Assembly (NCBI GenBank): GCA_910579615.1
Contig: CAJTUA010000019.1
Span: 317 to 64,316, forward strand
Length of the DNA stretch: 64,000 bases
Reading direction: 5' to 3'
DNA from: an uncultured Lachnospiraceae bacterium
GTDB lineage: Bacteria > Bacillota > Clostridia > Lachnospirales > Lachnospiraceae
In this document: positions 48,977-57,890 of the stretch, in pieces
Layout: every line of letters starts with the position of its first letter
How positions within the stretch are numbered: position 1 is the first letter of the stretch
The notes under the pieces: generated by a model
What the model saw: only the letters and a program-made list of their open reading frames with translations
The model's database searches: none
Told to the model about the DNA's origin: nothing
Program-made: the position numbers and the translations under genes

Positions 48977-49631
48977 TTTTATACCCCACCCCTCTGATTG
49001 TCTGGATAAAATCAATCCCCAGCTTTTTCCTCAGGTTCTTGATGTGTGTATCCACGACACGCTCGTCCCCGTAAAAGTCATACCGCCATAGCTTATCCAA
49101 AAAATTCTGCCGGGTTAAAATGCGCCCCTGATTCGTCAGCAGTTCTTTCAGCACTTCAAATTCCCGCTGTGTCAGCTCATAAACTGCCCCGTCTACAGCA
49201 GCGGTATAATTGTCGCAATCCAGAATAAGGTTCTGGTAAGCAAGTGTTTTGTGCGCGTCATTGTGCGCCCCTTTGCTCCGCCGCAGGACAGCCGCAATCT
49301 TGCGGATTAAAATCGGCATGGAAAAAGGTTTTGTGATGTAATCGTCAACCTGCAAATCAAGCCCCCGGATTTGTTCTTCCTCACCGCTCAATGCAGTAAG
49401 CATGATGATGGGAACACCAGACTGTTTTCGTATCAGCTCGCAGACGGTAAAGCCATCAATCTTAGGAAGCATTACATCAAGCAACACCAAATCAAATTGT
49501 GCGGTCAAAAATGCGGAGAGCGCCTCCACACCGTCGTTGGCTAAAACTGTCTCGTAGCCAATCTCCTGCAGGAAGTTCTTCAAAAGCTCCTGAATATCCA
49601 AATCATCCTCGACAACTAAAATCTTTTGCAT
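48960..49631 (-). CDS. OmpR-family response regulator
   Basis: A 223-residue regulator with receiver acidic pair EDD (8-10), phosphoacceptor Asp52 in LVLLDVMLPKIDG, Thr in MLTALSG and Lys in ITKPFS. The winged-helix domain includes YELTQREFEVLKELLTNQGRILTRQNFLDKLWRY and ends IRGVGYKIEKEN. Start ATG 49631 lies 7 bases after GGAGG; the preceding ATG is also possible. One TACAnnnAAAT 11-mer, the unit found in tandem before the lipoprotein gene, precedes this gene, suggesting autoregulation. Confidence 0.94.
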   Translation of the reverse strand: MQKILVVEDDLDIQELLKNFLQEIGYETVLANDGVEALSAFLTAQFDLVLLDVMLPKIDGFTVCELIRKQSGVPIIMLTALSGEEEQIRGLDLQVDDYITKPFSMPILIRKIAAVLRRSKGAHNDAHKTLAYQNLILDCDNYTAAVDGAVYELTQREFEVLKELLTNQGRILTRQNFLDKLWRYDFYGDERVVDTHIKNLRKKLGIDFIQTIRGVGYKIEKEN

Positions 49632-49650
49632 CATGACACCTCCAGGGGAT

Positions 49651-49682
49651 AGTATAACATAAGATTTTGTGATTTGTGTGTA
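49651..49682 (-). promoter_or_regulatory. Promoter and regulator-box upstream of the response regulator gene
   Basis: TACACACAAAT (49672-49682) followed by a degenerate copy CACAAAATCTT (49661-49671), then TGT-TATACT (-10 at 49651-49656). The arrangement mirrors the one before the lipoprotein gene. Confidence 0.45.
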
Positions 49683-49772
49683 GTTTTCAAATTTCCTGTT
49701 CATTATCCCCCCGACTATGTTATCCCACAATCCTGCGAAATACAAAAGGGAACCGAAAATTCAGAAAAGAGG

Positions 49773-49801
49773 TTGAAGAAAGGGCGGGGAGCCGCTATAA
49801 T
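49773..49801 (+). promoter_or_regulatory. Promoter of the ankyrin-repeat gene
   Basis: TTGAAG (49773-49778), 17 bases, TATAAT (49796-49801) on the plus strand, about 50 bases before the start codon. Confidence 0.7.
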
Positions 49802-49849
49802 ATTTACTGGTAATCTGTGCAAAAACAACAAATGGGAGGAAAAAAAAAT

Positions 49850-51889
49850 ATGGACATGCAGGAAATCACCGAATTACTTTTAAACACCGCCGAAAGCCGC
49901 AGAGGAAAATTTGTCCCGTGGTGGGAGGACGATTTTGAAAACTGTGACTACCGCAACCTCATTTTTACACCGGAGGAAATCCAACAGGTCGAAGAAGCCG
50001 TGGCATCATGCGGGGTGGAAGTTTTGTCTGCCCCGGTTGGAACGGAGGGCTACTCCCTCTTCCATCTGCTTGTGTGGCTCAATTTTTACACTGCGGCAGA
50101 ATGCGCACTTAACGCAGGCGTTGACGCAGATATCATGGACAGCGGGAATAACAGGGTTACACCGCTGCTGTTTGCATGCAGCCGGGGCAATTTTTCCATG
50201 GCAAAACTTCTTTGTGAGCACGGAGCCAACAAGGCGCACTGTGACGCAAAGGGACGCAATGGCTTCCATTATCTGGCACATCCTTTTGCAAAGGGGTTAG
50301 AGATTACGGAGCCGCCCCGCCATTCTTTAAGCCAGAGGAAGGAAATTGCAATGATGCTTGCACAAAATGCCGACATCAACCAAAAAGATGCCCAGGGCAT
50401 CGCGCCTTTGGTCTATCTGGTGGACGGCGGACTTCCGATGATTTGTGCTGCCCTGATTGATACATATCTAAAGCTCGGGGCAGACCCTTATTTTATTGAT
50501 GATAACGGCGGCACACTGTTGTACCGCGCAATCCTGCGCGGGCGCGCCACGGCGGCGCTGCGCCTGATGGAGTACCCGGAACTTGTCGCACAGAAAACAA
50601 CGTCCGGGAAAACCGTTCTTATGGAAGCTGCTGAAAGGGATCAGGAAGGGATTTGCATCGCATTAAAAGACCACGGTGCCGAGGGGGATTACAAGGAGTT
50701 TGACTCCATCAACCTTGCCCGGCTTGCCAACAATGCCTTTACCAATGTATTTGGCGGCCGCCAGGAAACCGACCCGCTCGCCATCGGAATTTATTTTACC
50801 AAGAAACTCATCGCGCTTGCAAAGGAGGAGGAGGATTACGGGTGCCTGGAATATATTCTGGATGATGCCCTGAGGGATGAAAGCGCCCAGGTGCTTGATT
50901 TGTTCCATGAAGCGGGAATTGATTTTAACGAGCCGTACTACGGCGGCTGCGATGATGTGAACTGTCTGCGGGATAAATGCATGGAATGCTGCAGAAACGC
51001 GGATATTGTGAAAAAGCTGGAAGGGTTTGGCGTGGACATGGAGCGCGCAGTGATTTCAGGCAGGACTCCGGCGATTATTCTTGCATCGTGGGGGGACTGT
51101 GAGGCGGAAGTGTTTCGCCTCTTTTCCGCACATGCGCTGGAGGAGCGGGATAACACCGGGCGGGCTGCCATCCATTATGCCGCTATGAGGGAGGGTACCG
51201 ATATGCTTTCCATCATGTTAAGCCAGGGCGTGGACGTGAACCTGACGCAGGATGCCCCGGCGGAGGCGGGGAATACGCCGCTGCACCTTGCCTGCCTTTA
51301 CGGGAATATCGAAGCGGCAAAGCTTTTGATGGATTCCGGCGCGGATGATACGATGAAGAATGCAAAGGGCGAAACCCCGGCACATAAGCTTCTGCTCCCG
51401 AATACCCAGCACAGGGAATTGACGACCGAGGAGAGGAAGGCGCTTTTCTCGCTTCTTAAGCATGTTGATGTTGTGGGCAATTCCGGGGAAACGCCACTTC
51501 TGCTGCTGATGTCATGGTCGATTTCGAAATTGCAGCTGGAGATTAAGGACCTTCTTGCAGTCCTTATCGAAAAAGGCGTGGATGTCAACCGACGGAACTA
51601 TGAGGGCAAAACCGCGCTATTGTTGTGTGCTGACAATTTCAACCACTATATCCGGCAGATAAATCTGATTAAAATGCTGCATGAGGCGGGTGCGGATTTG
51701 AACGCGACCGATGCCGAGGGAAACAATGCGCTGTACTATGTGTTCCAGTTCGGTGCGCAGAATGTGGCAAAATATCTGCTGAAGAACGGCGCGGATTATT
51801 TGCATACAAACAATGAAGGGGTTACACCTGCACAGGTGGCGGTGGAGAAAGGGTATGACACGTTGTTTGGGCTGATGCCCGAGCTGTAA
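49850..51889 (+). CDS. Ankyrin-repeat protein
   Basis: A 679-residue soluble protein made largely of ankyrin repeats. Clear repeats include TPLLFACSRGNFSMAKLLCEHGANK, RAAIHYAAMREGTDMLSIMLSQGVDVN, NTPLHLACLYGNIEAAKLLMDSGAD and NALYYVFQFGAQNVAKYLLKNGADY. The middle (about 300-390) is less regular and holds a cysteine-rich stretch, CDDVNCLRDKCMECC. There is no signal peptide. Such proteins act through protein binding and the partner is unknown. ATG 49850 follows GGGAGGA. It is the only plus-strand gene between the regulator and the rpoBC region. Confidence 0.92.
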   Translation: MDMQEITELLLNTAESRRGKFVPWWEDDFENCDYRNLIFTPEEIQQVEEAVASCGVEVLSAPVGTEGYSLFHLLVWLNFYTAAECALNAGVDADIMDSGNNRVTPLLFACSRGNFSMAKLLCEHGANKAHCDAKGRNGFHYLAHPFAKGLEITEPPRHSLSQRKEIAMMLAQNADINQKDAQGIAPLVYLVDGGLPMICAALIDTYLKLGADPYFIDDNGGTLLYRAILRGRATAALRLMEYPELVAQKTTSGKTVLMEAAERDQEGICIALKDHGAEGDYKEFDSINLARLANNAFTNVFGGRQETDPLAIGIYFTKKLIALAKEEEDYGCLEYILDDALRDESAQVLDLFHEAGIDFNEPYYGGCDDVNCLRDKCMECCRNADIVKKLEGFGVDMERAVISGRTPAIILASWGDCEAEVFRLFSAHALEERDNTGRAAIHYAAMREGTDMLSIMLSQGVDVNLTQDAPAEAGNTPLHLACLYGNIEAAKLLMDSGADDTMKNAKGETPAHKLLLPNTQHRELTTEERKALFSLLKHVDVVGNSGETPLLLLMSWSISKLQLEIKDLLAVLIEKGVDVNRRNYEGKTALLLCADNFNHYIRQINLIKMLHEAGADLNATDAEGNNALYYVFQFGAQNVAKYLLKNGADYLHTNNEGVTPAQVAVEKGYDTLFGLMPEL

Positions 51890-51949
51890 AGTTTTGGGCA
51901 GCGAATCCTTGCCTTGCAGGATGGAATACGGCTGCGCGCAACATCCCCA

Positions 51950-51997
51950 AAAAGCTCCGGGAAGAAACCTTTTTTCGGGTTCCTTCCCGGAGCTTTT
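51950..51997. terminator. Bidirectional terminator after the ankyrin gene
   Basis: AAAAGCTCCGGGAAG and its complement CTTCCCGGAGCTTTT form a long stem with an imperfect inner part. It separates the convergent ankyrin and AlkD-like genes. Confidence 0.85.
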
Positions 51998-52042
51998 ATT
52001 GTAACGGGGAATTTCGCATCTGGCATACTGCCCCTTTTGACA

Positions 52043-52717
52043 TCACAGCGCCATCAGCTTCGCCCTCGTCTCCGCGTCGAATTTTTCCATCGCATAGCGG
52101 TATGCCGTCCTCGGCATCCGCATGGAATTCGCCGCCAGATATTTCCGGACAGAATCCGGTTCCATCTGCGAGAAGCATTTCAGCATCCACCCATACCCTT
52201 TCTGCACCAAATCATGGGAATCATACATCAGCGCGTCCGATATCCGGTATGGGTCAATCCCCGCATAATCATTTTTTAAAATGGCAGGAATCAGAATGAC
52301 AGCCGCCGCCCGGCGAACCCAGAAGTCGCCGTCCTTCGTCCATTCCGCCGTCTTTGCAAAGAGCTCCTTATGCCTGCGCAGCAGCTCCCCGAAGGCATGG
52401 GTACAAAAATCATCGCAGTCACCCCAGCCGCGCACGTATTTTTTCAGCCATGCATAGAAAATATCGTATGTCTCCAATGTATATTGCTCTTTGGCGCGGT
52501 ACGCCCATTCAAAAGCGATGACTCCGAGCGCCCAGCTATGCTGTTCCAGAAGCTCTTGCGCAAGCGAAAGCACATGGGCAATCGCTTTATCGTCTATCTG
52601 GCGGTAAAGCTGTGCCGCGAGCCTGCGGATATCTCCGGTCGCGATATGCTTTCCATGCGGTACTTTCCGGGAAAGCTCATTTACCTGCGCTGCTGCCTGC
52701 CCAACGATTGTATCCAT
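52043..52717 (-). CDS. DNA alkylation repair (AlkD-like) HEAT-repeat protein
   Basis: A 224-residue alpha-helical protein of the AlkC/AlkD superfamily. Typical blocks are SWALGVIAFEWAYRAKEQY, the WLKKYVRGWGDCDDFCTHAFGELLRRH segment with the catalytic-face Trp and Asp, and DFWVRRAAAVILIPAI. AlkD removes N3- and N7-alkylated bases, but many relatives have no shown glycosylase activity. The ATG at 52717 follows GGGGGG; a longer frame has no binding site. It lies downstream of the fba terminator. Confidence 0.85.
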   Translation of the reverse strand: MDTIVGQAAAQVNELSRKVPHGKHIATGDIRRLAAQLYRQIDDKAIAHVLSLAQELLEQHSWALGVIAFEWAYRAKEQYTLETYDIFYAWLKKYVRGWGDCDDFCTHAFGELLRRHKELFAKTAEWTKDGDFWVRRAAAVILIPAILKNDYAGIDPYRISDALMYDSHDLVQKGYGWMLKCFSQMEPDSVRKYLAANSMRMPRTAYRYAMEKFDAETRAKLMAL

Positions 52718-52773
52718 CAAATCCCCCCTTCCGTTTCCCCGCAACCATAACTGCAAAAAATCCAAAAACCAAA

Positions 52774-52800
52774 AGGCCTGCATGTAAAACATACAAGCCT
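52774..52800 (-). terminator. Terminator of the fructose-bisphosphate aldolase gene
   Basis: On the minus strand AGGCTTGTATG pairs with CATGCAGGCCT (11 pairs, two of them G-U), followed by TTTGGTTTTT. Confidence 0.75.
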
Positions 52801-52851
52801 ATTTGATATCTTAAAAAATCTGTTCCGAAAACCTTGTGCCCTTTTTCCCAT

Positions 52852-53715
52852 TCAGGCTTTGCCAACCGAACCAAAGAGCTCCATCTTCTCCTTTATCGTC
52901 GCCTTAATCGCCTCAAAACCCGGATTTAAGAGCTTGCGCGGGTCAAAACCCTTGCCGGAAAGGTCCTTGCCCTCCTCAATGTACTTTCTCGTCGCTGCCG
53001 CGAAAGAAAGCTGGCATTCGGTATTTACGTTGATTTTTGCAACGCCGAGGGAGATTGCCTTCTTAATCATATCCTCCGGGATGCCGGTGCCGCCGTGCAG
53101 TACAAGCGGCATATCCCCGGTCAGCTTCTGGATGGCATCAAGCGTCTCAAAGCTTAATCCCTCCCAGTTCTCCGGATACTTGCCGTGGATGTTTCCAATC
53201 CCAGCCGCGAGCATCGTTACGCCAAGGTCTGCAATCTGCTTGCACTCTGCCGGGTCCGCGCACTCGCCCTTGCCGATGACACCATCCTCCTCACCGCCAA
53301 TGGAGCCGACTTCCGCCTCAAGCGACATGCCCTTGTTTGCGCAAACCTCAACGAGCTCCTTTGTCTTTGCGACATTCTCTTCAATCGGATAATGGGAGCC
53401 GTCAAACATAATCGAGGAAAATCCCGCCTCGATGCACTTGTAGCATCCTTCGTAGGTTCCATGGTCAAGATGGAGCGCCACCGGAACGGTAATATTGAGC
53501 TCCTCAATCATTGCCTTTACCATCGCCGCTACGGTCTTAAATCCGGTCATATATTTCCCCGCACCCTCCGAAACACCAAGGATAATCGGGGAATTGCACT
53601 CCTGTGCGGTAAGCAGTGCCGCCTTCGTCCACTCAAGATTGTTGATGTTAAACTGGCCAACTGCATACTTTCCGGCTTTCGCCTTTACAAGCATGTCTTT
53701 TGCTGATACTAACAT
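52852..53715 (-). CDS. fba: Class II fructose-bisphosphate aldolase
   Basis: Zinc-dependent glycolytic aldolase of 287 residues. It shows VGQFNINNLEW, the LHLDHGTYEGCYKCIEAGFSSIMFDGSHYP region with the zinc His and catalytic Asp, EAEVGSIGGEEDGV, and LVLHGGTGIPEDMI-type glycine loops. The start at 53715 follows AAGGAGG. It lies between the rpoBC terminator and its own terminator, so it is monocistronic. TATACT at 53750-53755 may be its -10. Confidence 0.96.
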   Translation of the reverse strand: MLVSAKDMLVKAKAGKYAVGQFNINNLEWTKAALLTAQECNSPIILGVSEGAGKYMTGFKTVAAMVKAMIEELNITVPVALHLDHGTYEGCYKCIEAGFSSIMFDGSHYPIEENVAKTKELVEVCANKGMSLEAEVGSIGGEEDGVIGKGECADPAECKQIADLGVTMLAAGIGNIHGKYPENWEGLSFETLDAIQKLTGDMPLVLHGGTGIPEDMIKKAISLGVAKINVNTECQLSFAAATRKYIEEGKDLSGKGFDPRKLLNPGFEAIKATIKEKMELFGSVGKA

Positions 53716-53832
53716 TGTAAAATCCTCCTTATACAAAATCATTGTCTATAGTATACTACATCCTGTCCAAAAAATAAACTGTTTTTGGAGAAAAACTTTT
53801 CCTGGGATTCCCACGCGCGCCCTCCTGTGCAG

Positions 53833-53868
53833 AAAAAACGGCGCAGGGGAACCCCCGCACCGTTTTTT
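53833..53868. terminator. Terminator of rpoB-rpoC
   Basis: A stem built from AAAAAACGG-GC-GGGG and CCCC-GC-CCGTTTTTT, with two internal mismatches, has T-runs on both strands. It lies about 50 bases after rpoC. No rpsL-rpsG-fusA-tuf genes follow, so rpoBC is a separate unit. Confidence 0.85.
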
Positions 53869-53919
53869 ATTGATATCGTGCTTCTTTGCATCGGATTTTG
53901 GCATCCAAAGCCCGGGGAC

Positions 53920-56900
53920 TTATTCCTCAAACTCTTCTTCGTCCTCGCTCACAGAAACCTCATCCTCATATTTCTCATCCAACTCAATTCCATCCGGAAA
54001 TGCAAGTTTTTCGAACGCTTCAACATACTCCGGCTCAAAATATTCCTCCTCAACATCTTCCGATACAAGGATTTCCTCATTGGCATCCGAATCAAGCTTG
54101 ATGTTGCGGTAGCACTTCATTCCGGTGCCTGCCGGAATCAGCTTACCTAAGATGACATTCTCTTTTAAGCCAATCAGCGGGTCAATCTTGCCCTTGATTG
54201 CCGCCTCTGTAAGCACCTTCGTTGTCTCCTGAAAGGACGCTGCCGAGAGGAAAGAATTCGTGGCAAGGGATGCCTTCGTGATTCCGAGCATGACCTGCTT
54301 GCCTTCCGGCGGCTCTAAGCCTTCTTTCGTCAGCTTTGCAACCTCATCCTCATAGTCAAGCAAATCAACCATCGCGCCCGGCAGGAATTCCGAATCCCCA
54401 TTGTTCTCAATGCGCACCTTCTTTAACATCTGGCGCACGATAACTTCAATATGCTTATCGTTGATTTCAACACCCTGTAAGCGGTATACGCGCTGCACTT
54501 CATGAATCATGTAATCCTGCACGGCACGCACACCTTTAATCTTTAAGATATCGTGAGGGTTCACGCTACCTTCTGTCAGCTCGTCGCCCGCCTCAATCAC
54601 CTGGTTTTCCATCACCTTGATGCGGGAACCATACGGGATAAGGTATGCCTTGGACTCGCCCGTCTCTGTGTTTGTAACCACAACCTCACGCTTCTTTTTC
54701 GTGTCACGGATGGCAATCGTGCCGCCGAACTCCGCGATAATCGCAAGACCCTTTGGCTTTCTCGCCTCGAAAAGCTCCTCGACACGCGGGAGACCCTGCG
54801 TGATGTCATCCCCCGCAACGCCGCCGGTATGGAAGGTTCTCATGGTAAGCTGCGTACCCGGCTCACCGATGGACTGCGCCGCGATAATGCCGACTGCCTC
54901 ACCGACCTGCACCGCCTGTCCGGTTGCCATGTTTGAGCCGTAGCATTTCGCGCACACGCCGACATGGGAACGGCAGGTTAAAATCGTGCGGATTTTAACC
55001 TTTGCGTCAAAGCCCGCCTCCACAATCTCCTTCTTTGCCACGATTCTTGCCGCGCGCTTCGGGGTAATCATGTGGTTTCTCTTTACAATCATCTCCCCGG
55101 CATCGTCGTAGATTGTCTCACAGGAATATCTTCCGGTGATACGTTCCTCCAGGCTTTCGATTACTTCCCTGCCGTCCGTGAATGCCTTAATCCACATGCC
55201 AGGAAGGTCTTCCATCCCCTCGGAACAGTCTGTCTCACGAATAATCTGTTCCTGTGATACATCGACAAGACGCCTTGTCAGGTAACCGGAGTCCGCCGTG
55301 CGCAGCGCTGTATCGGAAAGACCCTTGCGCGCGCCGTGCGCGGAAATAAAGTATTCCAGTACGTCAAGTCCCTCGCGGAAATTCGCCTTGATTGGCAGCT
55401 CGATGGTCTTACCGGACGTATCCGCCATAAGCCCGCGCATACCCGCCAACTGCTTAATCTGCTTTTCGGAACCGCGGGCACCGGAGTCCGCCATCATATA
55501 AATATTGTTGTATTTGTCAAGACCGCCAAGGAGCTTATGCGTAATCTCGTCATCCGCTTCTTTCCAAGTCTCAATTACTGCCTTATAGCGCTCCTCCTCC
55601 GTCATAAGGCCGCGGCGGAAATTCTTCGCGATGCGGTCCACCGTTGCCTCCGCCTCATCGATGATCTCCTGCTTTGCCGCAGGCACTGTCATGTCGGAAA
55701 TGGATACTGTCATCGCCGCGAGCGTCGAATATTTGTAGCCCATCGCCTTGATTGCGTCAAGCGTCTCCGCTGTCGTCGTCGCGCCGTGGGTATTGATACA
55801 TTTCTCAAGGATTTTCTTTAACTGCTTCTTGCCGACATGGAAGTCAACCTCAAGCGCAAGGATATTCTCCTCCTTGCTGCGGTCAACAAAGCCCAAATCC
55901 TGCGGGATAATCTCGTTAAAAAGCAGGCGGCCAAGCGTTGTCTCCAAAATTTTCTCAATCGGTGTTCCGTCCGGCTTTACACCTTTTCTCTTTACCTTGA
56001 TTTTCTGGTGCAGCGTGATGGCTCCGTTCATGTGCGCAAGCAATGCGGTATTGGTATCCTCATAGTAATGTCCGAGAAGGTCGCTTGGACGGCACACAAT
56101 CGTGCGCCCGGTCTTCTCGTCCACAAGGTATTTGATGTAGCTGTCCTCGTGGAACATTCCCTCGCGCTCCGCCTTGCCCGCCTGTACTGCCATATAGCTG
56201 CCCGTTAAGTCCTTGCGGATTTCATCAAGGTTCGTGTATACTTTCTCAATGCCGTCCGCAAGCTCCTTATTGTCCGAGAAATCCACCATCTTGCCCATGG
56301 TCAGATAGTAGATGCCAAGTACCATATCCTGCGAAGGTACGGCAACCGGGCCACCGTCGGACGGTTTTAGGAGATTATTCGGCGAGAGCAGGAGGAACCG
56401 GCATTCTGCCTGTGCCTCAACGGAGAGCGGAAGATGGACTGCCATCTGGTCACCGTCGAAATCGGCATTGAACGCGGTACATACAAGCGGGTGCAGCTTG
56501 ATTGCCTTACCCTCGACAAGAACCGGCTCAAACGCCTGGATACCAAGGCGGTGCAGCGTAGGGGCACGGTTTAGCATCACCGGGTGCTCGCGGATGACAT
56601 CCTCAAGGATATCCCAGACCTCCGGTTGGAGGCGCTCCACCATCTTCTTTGCGGATTTTATATTGTGCGCGGTATTTTTTGCCACAAGCTCCTTCATGAC
56701 GAACGGCTTGAAAAGCTCAATCGCCATCTCTTTTGGCAGGCCGCACTGGTAAATCTTAAGCTCCGGACCAACAACGATAACGGAACGCCCGGAATAATCG
56801 ACACGCTTTCCAAGGAGGTTCTGGCGGAAACGCCCCTGCTTTCCCTTTAACATATCCGAGAGGGATTTCAGCGGGCGGTTGCCAGGGCCTGTCACTGGTC

Positions 56901-57831
56901 TGCCGCGGCGCCCGTTGTCAATCAGGGCATCGACCGCCTCCTGCAGCATTCTCTTTTCGTTGCGCACAATGATATCCGGCGCACCGAGTTCCAAAAGCCT
57001 CTTTAAGCGGTTGTTGCGGTTGATGATGCGGCGATACAAATCATTCATATCCGAGGTCGCGAAGCGGCCGCCGTCGAGCTGTACCATCGGGCGGATATCC
57101 GGCGGAATGACCGGAATCACCGTCATAATCATCCACTCCGGCTTATTTCCGGACTCGCGGAACGCCTCAACGACCTCAAGTCTCTTGATGATGCGCGCCC
57201 TCTTCTGTCCGGTGGACTCCCGCAGACCCTTTTTCAGCTCCGCGGACTCTTTTTCAAGGTCAATCGCCTGCAAAAGCTCCATAATCGACTCCGCACCCAT
57301 GCCGGCACGGAATGTATTGCCCCATTTGTCATATGCTTCACGGAACTCTTTGTCACTTAATATCTGCTTGTACTGGAGGTCTGTATTTCCTTTGTCTAAT
57401 ACAATATAGCTTGCAAAATAAAGCACCTTCTCAAGCACCCTCGGCGAAAGGTCAAGAATCAGACCCATACGGCTTGGGATGCCCTTGAAATACCAGATGT
57501 GGGATACTGGTGCCGCCAGCTCGATATGTCCCATCCTCTCGCGGCGCACGCTTGCTTTCGTCACCTCAACGCCGCAGCGGTCACAGACAACACCTTTATA
57601 GCGGATTTTCTTGTACTTTCCGCAGTGGCATTCCCAGTCCTTGCTTGGTCCAAAGATTTTCTCACAGAACAGACCGTCCTTTTCCGGCTTTAAGGTTCTG
57701 TAATTGATTGTCTCCGGCTTTTTTACCTCGCCCCTTGACCACTCGCGGATTTTTTCCGGCGAAGCAAGACCAATCTTAATCTTATCGTACGTGATTTCTT
57801 TCACGTTGTCATTTTCTACATCGTAGGACAT
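53920..57831 (-). CDS. rpoC: DNA-directed RNA polymerase subunit beta'
   Basis: Catalytic subunit of 1303 residues. It has the N-terminal zinc site (CHCGKYKKIRYKGVVCDRCG, shown here as four Cys), the active-site NADFDGDQMAVH with three magnesium-binding Asp residues, the bridge-helix/trigger-loop region, and the second Cys cluster CRSHVGVCAKCYG. The C-terminus after residue about 1250 is a strongly acidic tail (EEYFEPEY, EDEEEFEE), a clostridial trait. It follows rpoB by 59 bases. Confidence 0.98.
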   Translation of the reverse strand: MSYDVENDNVKEITYDKIKIGLASPEKIREWSRGEVKKPETINYRTLKPEKDGLFCEKIFGPSKDWECHCGKYKKIRYKGVVCDRCGVEVTKASVRRERMGHIELAAPVSHIWYFKGIPSRMGLILDLSPRVLEKVLYFASYIVLDKGNTDLQYKQILSDKEFREAYDKWGNTFRAGMGAESIMELLQAIDLEKESAELKKGLRESTGQKRARIIKRLEVVEAFRESGNKPEWMIMTVIPVIPPDIRPMVQLDGGRFATSDMNDLYRRIINRNNRLKRLLELGAPDIIVRNEKRMLQEAVDALIDNGRRGRPVTGPGNRPLKSLSDMLKGKQGRFRQNLLGKRVDYSGRSVIVVGPELKIYQCGLPKEMAIELFKPFVMKELVAKNTAHNIKSAKKMVERLQPEVWDILEDVIREHPVMLNRAPTLHRLGIQAFEPVLVEGKAIKLHPLVCTAFNADFDGDQMAVHLPLSVEAQAECRFLLLSPNNLLKPSDGGPVAVPSQDMVLGIYYLTMGKMVDFSDNKELADGIEKVYTNLDEIRKDLTGSYMAVQAGKAEREGMFHEDSYIKYLVDEKTGRTIVCRPSDLLGHYYEDTNTALLAHMNGAITLHQKIKVKRKGVKPDGTPIEKILETTLGRLLFNEIIPQDLGFVDRSKEENILALEVDFHVGKKQLKKILEKCINTHGATTTAETLDAIKAMGYKYSTLAAMTVSISDMTVPAAKQEIIDEAEATVDRIAKNFRRGLMTEEERYKAVIETWKEADDEITHKLLGGLDKYNNIYMMADSGARGSEKQIKQLAGMRGLMADTSGKTIELPIKANFREGLDVLEYFISAHGARKGLSDTALRTADSGYLTRRLVDVSQEQIIRETDCSEGMEDLPGMWIKAFTDGREVIESLEERITGRYSCETIYDDAGEMIVKRNHMITPKRAARIVAKKEIVEAGFDAKVKIRTILTCRSHVGVCAKCYGSNMATGQAVQVGEAVGIIAAQSIGEPGTQLTMRTFHTGGVAGDDITQGLPRVEELFEARKPKGLAIIAEFGGTIAIRDTKKKREVVVTNTETGESKAYLIPYGSRIKVMENQVIEAGDELTEGSVNPHDILKIKGVRAVQDYMIHEVQRVYRLQGVEINDKHIEVIVRQMLKKVRIENNGDSEFLPGAMVDLLDYEDEVAKLTKEGLEPPEGKQVMLGITKASLATNSFLSAASFQETTKVLTEAAIKGKIDPLIGLKENVILGKLIPAGTGMKCYRNIKLDSDANEEILVSEDVEEEYFEPEYVEAFEKLAFPDGIELDEKYEDEVSVSEDEEEFEE

Positions 57832-57890
57832 TTATGGCACCCCTTCCGTTTGCTCTATCACAGTTCCGCTCAAAACTGAAACGGCTTCCT

